Assembly: GCA_032055545.1 (NCBI GenBank)
Contig: DAMBQR010000001.1
Span: forward strand, 1-64,000
DNA from: Pseudescherichia sp032055545
GTDB taxonomy: Bacteria > Pseudomonadota > Gammaproteobacteria > Enterobacterales > Enterobacteriaceae
Direction: 5' to 3'
Length of the DNA stretch: 64,000 bases
Notes under the pieces: generated by a model
Seen by the model: the letters and a program-made list of their open reading frames with translations, nothing else
Databases searched by the model: none
Told to the model about the DNA's origin: nothing
Part shown: positions 8,525-16,667 of the stretch, in pieces
Position numbering within the stretch: the first letter of the stretch is position 1
Layout of the letters: every line of letters starts with the position of its first letter
Position numbers and translations under genes: made by a program

Positions 8525-8683
8525 TTATGCGGTCGGCACACGGATCGACAAAGTCTCATGCGTCACGAACGTATGACCGCACTCAATTTTGGTGCACTGG
8601 TTGTATCGTTCTTTGATTTCACTGGGAACCTGAAAGCTACTGCATGTATGCACGGCCTGGCCGCACATAGAATAATTCATCAT
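8525..8683 (-). CDS. ogr: Ogr/Delta-family late-gene activator, degenerate
   Basis: Frame of 52 residues resembling the P2 Ogr / 186 B zinc-finger activators of phage late promoters: CGQAVHTCSSFQVP, then IKERYNQC and IECGHTFVTHE. Family members have about 72 residues and a CX2C...CX4C zinc site. Here the first cysteine position of the CX2C pair is Tyr, and the C-terminus is short, so the protein is probably inactive. Position after gene D, on the same strand, is the P2 order. Identification is from the motif pattern. Confidence 0.7.
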   Translation of the reverse strand: MMNYSMCGQAVHTCSSFQVPSEIKERYNQCTKIECGHTFVTHETLSIRVPTA

Positions 8684-8750
8684 TTCGTTCAGCCCTCATT
8701 CCGAACCAGTTCGCAATAATGATGAATTATTGTTCTCAATTTTGAACTAA

Positions 8751-9005
8751 TCATTCAATTTCAAACTCATCTATTTTGACTTCGAGATCCAGACTGGTCG
8801 TAAAGCCAGTGTCCGGGTTGAACGTATGTGTGGGTGTGGTGATAGTCCACTCCGCATCATCAATGGGCTGTTTATAGCCGCACACCTTCACCGGCATTTC
8901 AGTGTAGAGATCTGTACGGCCTTATGCGAGCTGCAGTGAGAATGACGCCACCCCGCGCTGCAGGTGCTCTCACTGCGTCTTTGCGATATGCTCCGCATTG
9001 CTGCG
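8751..9005 (-). pseudogene. Phage late gene D (P2 gpD tail protein), C-terminal remnant
   Basis: Reading up to the stop at 8751-8753, the frame encodes GRTDLYTEMPVKVCGYK, then DDAEWTITTPTHTF and GFTTSLDLEVKIDEFEIE, the typical C-terminus of P2 gpD-like late-control proteins. It is broken by TAA (after ASFSLQLA) and by TGA (after AEHIAKTQ), where a Trp codon would fit. The N-terminal part of the gene is gone. At its 5' end it is joined directly to the cox-like gene, which shows a large internal deletion of the prophage. Confidence 0.8.
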
Positions 9006-9098
9006 GTTAATGATGTCCACAGGCAGCCCAGTTAGCTCGCTATAGTGTTCGATTGTGACGTGCGATGTGTTCAGAGTGATTGAAATATTAGGGGTCAT
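8970..9098 (-). CDS. Cox/Apl-like phage regulator, truncated and fused to D remnant
   Basis: ATG at 9098 with an AGGAG site about 10 bases upstream. The product begins MTPNISITLNTSHVTIEHYS and continues ELTGLPVDIINR, the N-terminus of a P2 Cox-family regulator. From about residue 32 the sequence becomes gpD-like (SNAEHIAKTQ) and stops at TGA. In P2-type phages cox is transcribed divergently from the repressor, as here. The 42-residue product is unlikely to work. Confidence 0.6.
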   Translation of the reverse strand: MTPNISITLNTSHVTIEHYSELTGLPVDIINRSNAEHIAKTQ

Positions 9099-9193
9099 GA
9101 TGCAATATCTCCTATTTGCTTGTAGTGAGCCGTTTGTAATCGTGACAAATCCCCAAATGGGAATAAAACCGATATCAGGATCGCATATAAGAT

Positions 9194-9784
9194 ATGTCAA
9201 CATCAAAGTACCCAAGTGAGATCAAAATAAATACCAATCAAGGCGGCAAAGCTGCGATTGAACGATTGGTAGAGGTGCATTGTTTTTCAACGCGACAGGC
9301 ATTAGCTGATCACCAAGAAGTCTTAAAAAGCACTTTGGCTAATAGGTACATGCGGGATACGTTCCCTGCTGACTGGATAATACAATGCGTATTAGAAACG
9401 TGTGTTTCGCTTCTGAGGTTGGCTACAACTGATGGCCCAATGCATTTGGATGCAAGATCACAAATAATAAAGATTTCTAATGAGCGAAATGATGAAGGTA
9501 AAGTCAGCGAGGGTGGTTATGTTATTTTTAATTTTTCTTTATTTCCTAGGATCTTGAATAGCATCTCGTTCATTGAGTCTGACAAATTAGTATATTTAAT
9601 TAGATGCAATTTGAACGAGATCAACGATGGTTTATGGGTGATTGCTATTAATAATGTTGTTTCCGTATGTGAGTTGGTGAGATTACCTAACAATCGAGTC
9701 TTATTTGAAACAAACTCAAAAAAGATAGAGTGTTTCATTGATGATACTAATATCATTGCTAAGGTAATCATGACCGGTAAGTAA
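9194..9784 (+). CDS. 186-type phage CI repressor
   Basis: Protein of 196 residues of the phage CI repressor family. The N-terminal DNA-binding region includes INTNQGGKAAIERLVEVHCF, STRQALADHQEVLKSTLANR and MRDTFPADWIIQCVLETCVS. The C-terminal half (about 95-196) would be the oligomerisation domain and ends in INDGLWVIAINNV and NIIAKVIMTGK. The frame is intact although the rest of the prophage has decayed. It is divergent from the cox remnant, with about 95 bases between them for operators. AT-rich codon use sets it apart from the backbone. Likely still a functional repressor. Confidence 0.8.
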   Translation: MSTSKYPSEIKINTNQGGKAAIERLVEVHCFSTRQALADHQEVLKSTLANRYMRDTFPADWIIQCVLETCVSLLRLATTDGPMHLDARSQIIKISNERNDEGKVSEGGYVIFNFSLFPRILNSISFIESDKLVYLIRCNLNEINDGLWVIAINNVVSVCELVRLPNNRVLFETNSKKIECFIDDTNIIAKVIMTGK

Positions 9785-9805
9785 TAAATTTTAAGGGATG
9801 GGAAA

Positions 9806-11794
9806 ATGATTATTGGTGTTATTTTACGAAATTTTAAAAACTTTAGGAATCAGCACTACATTCCACTAACCGTAAATAACCGTTCATCTTGGTTAATTGG
9901 TGAAAACGGAGTTGGAAAAAGCTCTATATTGCAGGCATTAGATATTGTCCTCAACAAGACTGATATTAATAGACTTGATATAAACAATGACGCTCGGAGC
10001 CAAGGTTATGATACAAGGGAACCATTTATCGTTCCCATTTATTTAATCAGGAAAAGCAGGCTAAAAAGCAATACTGCTTTATACAAAGTTTTAGAAATCA
10101 TTAGTGATATTACATGGCAATTAGAAAGTGATGATTTCAATACATTGCAACGTGTATTAGCCGAAAAATTTGTTGCACATAGAAGCATATTAGAATCACA
10201 ATATTCATCGGATGATTATTTGCTTATTCCGCTTGGAATAATTAAAGATAATGCAAATGATACACCACGCCCTTATATGTCAATATTTGAGTCTATCGAA
10301 GACTATCGTTCACAAATAGATGAATTAATTCCTGAGAATAGTTCAGCAACTCTTAAAAAATATTTTTTCCAGATTACACTGCCTAAATTACTAACTACTA
10401 TAAAAGACGCGTACAATTACATTTATCTGCCAGCAGAAATTACAACCTCCGAATACTCAAGAATCGAAAGCGATTTATTACAATCTCTACTTGGTGAAAA
10501 TCTACAACAAAAAATAAGCAAAATCATCAAAAAAAAAGACATAGCAGAAATAAACACCTATCTTAATAAATTCATTAACCAATTAACTATAAAACTTGAA
10601 GGCCGTTACCAGTTTAAAAAGCCAACACAGCGTCAAAATAATTTCACACAACGCCATATGATATCTAAAATCATAGAATCATATTTTAGTGATAAAATAC
10701 TACATCATATTGATAATTCTAACAAAGACACACCTATACAAAATTTAAGCTCGGGTGAAAAAAGAAAAGCACTTTTGGACTTGGCCTCTAATTTTTTGAA
10801 ACACAATCCTCAGAAAGCTCAACATTCAACGATCCTTGCTATTGACGAACCTGAATTATCGTTACATGCCACATCATGTTTTAACCAATTTGAAAAAATT
10901 AAAAAAATCAGTGAACTTGGAATCCAAACGATTTGCACAACTCATTGGTATGGTTTTTTACCTGTTACCGGCTCAGGAACAGCAATATATATCTCACCTT
11001 CTCAAGCATATATTAAATCGTTAAATCTCGAAAATTACAAAGATGAATTAAAAGAACTAACTAAAGAGTCGAGAGGTTCTTACCTGGATGTTCTGGAAAT
11101 GAAAAGTAACCATGACTTGGCTCAATCAATTGTTTACTCCATTACTTCAGGGAATAATTATAAATGGATATTATGCGAAGGAAAAACCGACAGAAAATAC
11201 ATCTCATCTCACTTAGAAACAGAAGACGTTGATAAATTGATAGTTTTATCAGTAGGTGGTTCGCCCACTGTTAAGAAAATATATAATTTACTGGTAATGG
11301 CGTTAGAAGACCGAAAAGAAACAATTTCCGGAAAAGCATTATTCCTATTAGATACTGACCAGAAATATAGTTTATTTCATGCTTCAGACTCTATTCCGAG
11401 CATAAAAATAAGAAGACTTCTTCTCAACAAAGAGTTGACTAGTATAAATCTCGTAAAAGTAACTGATGACGGTGTTTATCCACCAACTGAAATAGAGCAG
11501 GCTTTAGATGCTGATTTTTATGTAGAAGCATTGAAAGCTCTTTTCAATAAAGGAGAGCCAGCCCTCTCATTTATGAAAAACCCGAAATTATTGCACTCTT
11601 CTGTATCTGGTGGCGTTTTAAATCTTAACGTTAAAGAACAACAATCACTTATAAATTACTTCGAATTGCCAAGCAAAAAAAATGAACTTTGCAAAACTTA
11701 CATTAAAATTCTAGAAGATTCACAAGAAATCAAAACTCCCGTTTGGTTAATGAATGTAGCGGACTTCCTCAATGGTGAAGATAATATTTTGTAA
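9806..11794 (+). CDS. AAA ATPase with C-terminal TOPRIM domain (OLD-like nuclease candidate)
   Basis: Protein of 662 residues. The ABC-type ATPase half has Walker A GENGVGKS (32-39), signature NLSSGEKRK (about 313-321), Walker B ILAIDEPELSLH (about 342-353) and an H-loop TTHW (about 378). The C-terminal half has TOPRIM motifs: the acidic CEGKTDRKYI (about 457-466) and the DxD pair LLDTDQ (about 513-518). This order is that of OLD-family and Gabija GajA-like nuclease-ATPases, many of which are anti-phage. The gene lies 21 bases after the CI repressor, is intact and very AT-rich, and ends at a strong terminator. Function is inferred; the exact subfamily is not recognised. Confidence 0.8.
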   Translation: MIIGVILRNFKNFRNQHYIPLTVNNRSSWLIGENGVGKSSILQALDIVLNKTDINRLDINNDARSQGYDTREPFIVPIYLIRKSRLKSNTALYKVLEIISDITWQLESDDFNTLQRVLAEKFVAHRSILESQYSSDDYLLIPLGIIKDNANDTPRPYMSIFESIEDYRSQIDELIPENSSATLKKYFFQITLPKLLTTIKDAYNYIYLPAEITTSEYSRIESDLLQSLLGENLQQKISKIIKKKDIAEINTYLNKFINQLTIKLEGRYQFKKPTQRQNNFTQRHMISKIIESYFSDKILHHIDNSNKDTPIQNLSSGEKRKALLDLASNFLKHNPQKAQHSTILAIDEPELSLHATSCFNQFEKIKKISELGIQTICTTHWYGFLPVTGSGTAIYISPSQAYIKSLNLENYKDELKELTKESRGSYLDVLEMKSNHDLAQSIVYSITSGNNYKWILCEGKTDRKYISSHLETEDVDKLIVLSVGGSPTVKKIYNLLVMALEDRKETISGKALFLLDTDQKYSLFHASDSIPSIKIRRLLLNKELTSINLVKVTDDGVYPPTEIEQALDADFYVEALKALFNKGEPALSFMKNPKLLHSSVSGGVLNLNVKEQQSLINYFELPSKKNELCKTYIKILEDSQEIKTPVWLMNVADFLNGEDNIL

Positions 11795-11841
11795 ATAGGA
11801 AATCAAAATTGATTACTATTCAAATATGCAGTTAAATTAAA

Positions 11842-11865
11842 CCCTCGGCCACGGGGGCTTTTTTT
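11842..11865 (+). terminator. Terminator of the CI - AAA/TOPRIM transcript
   Basis: Stem CCCTCG / CGGGGG (one G-T wobble) with a GCCA loop, then seven T. It lies about 48 bases after the ATPase stop and directly before the integrase remnant. Confidence 0.8.
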
Positions 11866-12868
11866 ATGACAATACGAAAACTCAATATAGGAAAATGGAT
11901 TTGCGAATGCTTCCCCGCCGCGCAGCGGAAGGCGCGTGCGTAAGCAGTTCGCTACTAAAGGCGCAGCATTAGCTTTTGAATGTCACAGGATGGATGAAGC
12001 AGAATCAAAACCCTGGCTGAGAAAATCAGTAGACTGTCGGACTCTGAAAGATGTGATTGAACTCTGGTTCAAACTGCACGGCAAATCTCTGACCGCTGGT
12101 GAACATATTTACGACAAGTTGGTCCTGATGGTCGATGCACTTGCAAACCCCTCTCGCAACAGATTTCAGCTCCAAATTGTTCGCGCACTATCGCGATAAA
12201 CGCCTGACGGGTGAAATCTACTTTAGAGAGAAGTGGAGAAAAGAGGCCAGCCCGATAACCATCAATCCTGAGCAACGCTATCTGAACGGAGTCATTAGCG
12301 AACTGGCCGTCTTTGAAAATAGGCTGCGCCGGATCCACTGGAAAACATGCGTAGGTTCATCATTGCAGAAAAGGAAATGGCCTGGCCTACACATGAGCAA
12401 ATCACGGAAGTTCTGTACGACTGCCAACGCCAAATAACCCTCCTCACTCTGGTCGTTAAAATCTGCCTGAGTACAGGAGCACGCTGGCGCGAAGCTGTGG
12501 ACCTGACGCGCTTCCAAGTCACAAAGTACCGAATCACGTTTGTCAGGACCAAAGGCAAGAAGAACCGCAGTATCCCAATAAGCAAAGAGCTATACGAGAA
12601 AATCATTGCACTGGACGTACTCAAGTTCATTACGTACTGCTACTTCCAGTTCTTGTCAGTGATGGACAAAACTTCTATCGTGCTTCTTCGCGGACAGCTT
12701 ACTCACGTTCTGCGCCATACATTCGCAGCACACTTTATGATGTCGGGCTGAAACATTCTTGCGCTCCAGAAAATTCAGGGCTATCACGACATAAAAATGA
12801 CCACGCGCTACGCTCATCTTGAAACAGCACTTCGATTTAACCCACTTGCGACAATGAGTAACGTGTAG
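11866..12868 (+). pseudogene. P2-type tyrosine integrase, decayed
   Basis: An ATG at 11866 begins MTIRKLNIGKW, then the frame shifts to RKQFATKGAALAFE and on through segments in different frames. The longest piece has ICLSTGARWREAVDL, ITFVRTKGKKNRSIPIS and LRHTFAAHFMMSG, which carry catalytic Arg (STGARW) and HxLR-type motifs. After a TGA it continues NILALQKIQGYHD and TTRYAHLETALRFNPLA to a TAG at 12866. At least two frameshifts and one nonsense codon make it inactive. The order CI, cargo, int agrees with a P2-like left end. Confidence 0.85.
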
Positions 12869-12982
12869 CTAAAAGCTTGAAGCTGTACCTTGCTTACAGT
12901 AAAAATGTGATAAGCCCACTTTTATGCGCTATGAATCTAAAATATAATCAAGTCAACAATATACAAATAATGAGTATGATCT

Positions 12983-13968
12983 ATGCACACATTTGCGCAA
13001 GCACTAGCCTCCTTACCACAAGGGGAAAAACCTTCTTTACTTATGGGGAATGGTTTTTCTCAAGCTTGGTCTCCACAAATATTCAATTACAGAAGTATTC
13101 TTGATAATGCCAACTTTTGTGAGCATGAAGAGTTAATAAGGAAATTATTTCAAGAGCTAAATACATTTGATTTTGAATCAGTAATGGATAAACTTTCATC
13201 AGCAAATAAAATAATTAAACATTATGACCCCCACTGCGAATTAATAAACCTAATCAACGAACATCAAGAAACCCTGAAAACAGCTCTTATCAATGCCATC
13301 TCTAATTCGCACCCAACATATCCTCATGAAATATTAGACAGGCAATTTTCTTCTGTAAGGTCATTCTTATCTGGTTTTGAAGGATTGTTCACGCTTAACT
13401 ATGATTTATTAATGTATTGGGCTAGAAATAAAAACAACCTTGAACCTTTAAACTTTGAGACAGATGATGGCTTTAGGTTTGGAGGAACATGGCAACGCTA
13501 TGATACTGATCAAGAAATATTTTTCTTGCATGGCGCACTACATTTGTATGAGGAAGGTTCTTTAATAAAGAAACATATAAGTGGTGATAATGGTAACACT
13601 ATCATCGAACAGGTTCAGATAAATTTAGACGCAGGTGCTTTCCCTCTTTTTGTTTCCGAACCAACAAGTGAAAAGAAAAAAGAGAGGATTCTCCACAATC
13701 CATATTTAAACTACTGCTACGTAAATTGAAAGGGACATTGTTTATATACGGACATTCAATGGATAAGAATGATAGGCATATATTTGACCAAATCCGAGAA
13801 AGTCAAATCACTAAAGTGTTTGTAAGTATTTATGGCAATGAGAATGATGAAAACAACAAAAAAGCTATAGCAAATGCTCATCGTTTTTTATCAAAAAAAG
13901 GATGTATTGTTGATTTTTTTACCGCAGAAACCGCGCCTATTTGGGGAAAAATACAAGTTCCAGCATGA
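12983..13968 (+). pseudogene. DUF4917-like protein split by a frameshift
   Basis: The first part (248 residues from the ATG at 12983) begins MHTFAQALASLPQG and has LLMGNGFSQAW, a nucleotide-binding-like loop, and LFTLNYDLLMYW. It stops just after NPYLNYCY. The next frame supplies the expected end, GTLFIYGHSMDKNDRHIFDQI and ITKVFVSIYGN. One missing base near 13715-13733 would join them into about 327 residues. The motifs resemble DUF4917, which I recall as SIR2-like, but that is not certain. Strongly AT-rich. It could also be a sequencing error rather than a true pseudogene. Confidence 0.65.
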
Positions 13969-14416
13969 TATATTTACTAATAACAGTATGGAACTTTAAA
14001 GTTCTAAAGTTCAAAGTTACCAACGCAAGAGATAAACCCTTAAGAGTAGAAGTGACGACAAAGTGGCGACAGCGGTTGGCATTGCCCCGTAATCGCCACG
14101 CCTACTACTAACCTAACTTATTGATTATATTGCAAGTAATTGTTTTCACTAACCCGTTTGCATAAGTAGTTTTTTTGTTTGTGGGGGTTAGTAACTTTAG
14201 AGCTACCGGCCTGCAGCATCTTGTGTGAACCCTGTTAAGACAAAATTCACGGTAGCTAGGATGATTACAACTCTCATGGTTTATCGCTCCGTGGAAATAT
14301 TCTCATTGAGAGATGGCCCAACCTGATATGAATAATCCGCGCTCATTTTTCAACCAACAGATAACATTTGGCCAAGCAAATCTGGCTATCAACATCTTAA
14401 AAATATATGCTTGTAA
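13969..14416. other. AT-rich gap with no clear gene
   Basis: No convincing gene. It holds an inverted repeat CTAACCC...GGGTTAG around 14151-14191 and a possible 24-codon minus-strand frame at 14203-14277 (MRVVIILATVNFVLTGF..., with a GGAG site). That peptide looks like a truncated lipoprotein-type leader without its cysteine. This could be the outer edge of an inserted element. Confidence 0.35.
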
Positions 14417-15076
14417 TTACTTTTTATTTTTGCGTACCCTCTCCATCCATCGCGAGCAGGCAAACAATATAGGAATACATACAACGAGCATTATTACTGC
14501 AAAAGAACGATCGGAGGTCCAGTTTTGAGCATTGCTGTCAGAAAGAACTAACAGTGTTGTCGATGCTATGCCCAGCATTAATGGCTCAACCGCTTCATCA
14601 GGCCCGTCAGTAATTAACATATATGCTAGTTGAATCCCACATGATATTGCTAACGCTGAGGCAACATAAACAAGCGTTTTAATTGCCAAAAAACTAGACA
14701 CATAGGCGTGAGAACTTCTTAGCTCATATAGATTTTGACTAAACATACCAACAGATTGAAGAATTTCAAAAAAGCCTTTAAGGCAAAGAATAAATATCAA
14801 CCCTAAAAAAATGAGCTTTTGAAGCCTGAACTGAAAGTGATTGGCAGCCCGACTTATCTTTTTAAGGATTTTTTTATCGGTGTTTTTTGAGCTTGAGAAT
14901 ATTATAGCCAATTCTTCACATGCGTCTTTAAATCCTCCTTTAACAACATAAATAACTTTTCCCATTTTCTTAAAGCGACGACAAACCCAAATAATCGCAA
15001 CAATAGCGAACATTGTCAACGCACCATATGCATATGCACGAGTAAACATTAAATTAAAAAAATTATCTTGAGACAA
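14417..15076 (-). CDS. Predicted membrane protein, unknown family
   Basis: Protein of 219 residues starting at TTG with an AAGGGG ribosome site seven bases upstream. It begins MSQDNFFNLMFTRAYAYG. Hydrophobic segments lie near residues 14-32, 90-108, 130-150, 160-180 and 190-208. A basic cytoplasmic stretch (KNTDKKILKKISRAANHF) lies between helices one and two. Base use is AT-rich like the rest of the island. I do not recognise the family. A short open frame directly upstream on the same strand may be a partner. Confidence 0.65.
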   Translation of the reverse strand: MSQDNFFNLMFTRAYAYGALTMFAIVAIIWVCRRFKKMGKVIYVVKGGFKDACEELAIIFSSSKNTDKKILKKISRAANHFQFRLQKLIFLGLIFILCLKGFFEILQSVGMFSQNLYELRSSHAYVSSFLAIKTLVYVASALAISCGIQLAYMLITDGPDEAVEPLMLGIASTTLLVLSDSNAQNWTSDRSFAVIMLVVCIPILFACSRWMERVRKNKK

Positions 15077-15446
15077 AATAAAACCCCTTATCTAATATAA
15101 CACTCCACCATTGATATTTTGTTTATTGCCTTAAGCTTGCTAATTATCCTTTGTTGATGAACTATCTGAAGCTTCCTCATCGATTTTAACAACAACGGCT
15201 GAAAAAGTAAGCTTAAATTTATTAGCAGATTCGTAATTGCTTAATGTTTTATGTATCCTTTGTGGCCAAGGGCCGCGACCTTTTAACAAAATGTATATAT
15301 ACTTTTTTCCTGGTTATAGCACGCCCGGCGGCGCTTATGCTTGCCGGGCCTACGGGCTGACCTACCCCCACCTTTCCCACCTGCAATCCTCGCCAAATCT
15401 TGCTACTGTTAAGCGACGCCAAAACCATAACTAAAGATAAGACGCT
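15077..15446. other. Island-backbone junction with a short open frame and a REP hairpin
   Basis: On the minus strand a frame without stops runs from about 15313 to the TAG at 15140-15142. Its C-terminal part reads ANKFKLTFSAVVVKIDEEAS. The only start in a good place is TTG at 15289 (49 residues), so it may be a small gene or the 3' end of a lost one. Above about 15310 the composition becomes backbone-like, and a REP hairpin lies at 15323-15349. Confidence 0.35.
15323..15349. repeat. REP hairpin
   Basis: GCCCGGC (15323-15329) and GCCGGGC (15343-15349) flank a GC-rich loop and are followed by CTAC, the usual enterobacterial REP form. Confidence 0.8.
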
Positions 15447-16667
15447 ATGACTGCCTCCTCTAACACTGCCCTGACCCACCGTCTCTGGGCTCTGTTTACC
15501 TTCTTCTTTATCCCTGGCCTGCTGATGGCCTCCTGGGCTACGCGCACCCCGGCCATTCGCGACATCCTGTCGGTTTCCACCGCTGAGATGGGCGCGGTGC
15601 TGTTTGGTCTCTCTATCGGCTCGATGAGCGGCGTTCTCTCCTCCGCATGGCTGGTCAAGCGCTTCGGCACCCGCAACGTGATCCGCGCCAGCATGTCACT
15701 GTCTGTCTTCGGCATGATGGTGCTGAGTCTCGCCCTGTGGTTTGCCTCGCCGCTGCTGTTTGCCGTTGGGCTGGCGCTGTTTGGCAGCAGCCTGGGGGCA
15801 GCCGAAGTGGCGATTAATATTGAAGGCGCGGTGGTGGAGCAGAAGATGAACAAAACCGTGCTGCCGATGATGCACGGCTTCTACAGCCTCGGCACGCTGG
15901 TGGGGGCGGGGATCGGCATGACGCTCACCGCCTGGGGCGTGACTGCAACCCTGCACGTTCTGCTGGCGGCGCTGGTGGCAATCGTACCGATCCTGATTGC
16001 TATAACCGCTATCCCCGACGGCACCGGGCGCAACGATGCAGGCGACGCGCAGCGGGAACGCAAAGGGCGTCCCTTCTATCGTGATGCCCAGCTAATGCTA
16101 ATTGGCGTGGTAGTGCTGGCGATGGCCTTTGCTGAAGGCTCCGCCAACGACTGGCTGCCGCTGCTGATGGTGGACGGGCACGGCTTTACCCCCACCTCCG
16201 GATCGCTGATCTACACCGGCTTTACCCTCGGCATGACCGTCGGACGCTTCACCGGGGGCTGGTTTATCGACCGCTACAGCCGCGTTACGGTGGTGCGGGC
16301 CAGTGCGATTATGGGTGGGCTGGGGATTGCGCTGATTATCTTCGTCGATAGCGCCTGGGTGGCAGGCGTATCCGTCCTGCTATGGGGTCTGGGGGCATCC
16401 CTTGGTTTCCCGCTGACCATCTCCGCCGCCAGCGACACCGGGCCGGATGCCGCGAGCCGCGTGAGCGTGGTAGCGACGACCGGCTATCTGGCGTTTCTGG
16501 TAGGGCCGCCGCTGTTAGGCTTCTTAGGTGAGCACTACGGCCTGCGTAGCGCCATGATGGTGGTGCTGGCGCTGATGGTAGTTGCCGTCATCGTGGCCCG
16601 GGCGGTAGCGAAGCCGGGCCAGACCTCTGCTAGCCGTTCAGAGAGCGCCCCACCGACCGGTCCTTAA
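15447..16667 (+). CDS. ybjJ: YbjJ, MFS transporter
   Basis: Inner-membrane major-facilitator protein of 406 residues with about twelve helices, closely similar to E. coli YbjJ. Shared segments are PGLLMASWATRTPAIRDILS, VLPMMHGFYSLGTL and GASLGFPLTISAASDTGPDA. The substrate is unknown. In E. coli ybjI and ybjK adjoin it; here both are absent and the variable island takes their place. The 3' end overlaps the convergent mdfA end by 38 bases. Confidence 0.93.
   Translation: MTASSNTALTHRLWALFTFFFIPGLLMASWATRTPAIRDILSVSTAEMGAVLFGLSIGSMSGVLSSAWLVKRFGTRNVIRASMSLSVFGMMVLSLALWFASPLLFAVGLALFGSSLGAAEVAINIEGAVVEQKMNKTVLPMMHGFYSLGTLVGAGIGMTLTAWGVTATLHVLLAALVAIVPILIAITAIPDGTGRNDAGDAQRERKGRPFYRDAQLMLIGVVVLAMAFAEGSANDWLPLLMVDGHGFTPTSGSLIYTGFTLGMTVGRFTGGWFIDRYSRVTVVRASAIMGGLGIALIIFVDSAWVAGVSVLLWGLGASLGFPLTISAASDTGPDAASRVSVVATTGYLAFLVGPPLLGFLGEHYGLRSAMMVVLALMVVAVIVARAVAKPGQTSASRSESAPPTGP

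Noticed and set aside
8519..8719. 66-codon plus-strand frame
   Set aside because: It lies opposite the ogr remnant, whose zinc-finger motifs fit P2 gene order; the plus frame has no motif.
7981..12900. attL/attR direct repeats of the prophage
   Set aside because: I compared the ends near rybB/ogr and after int by eye and found no convincing repeat.
9806..13968. AAA-TOPRIM and DUF4917-like genes as one two-gene defence system
   Set aside because: A terminator and the integrase remnant separate them and the second gene is frameshifted; shared location only.
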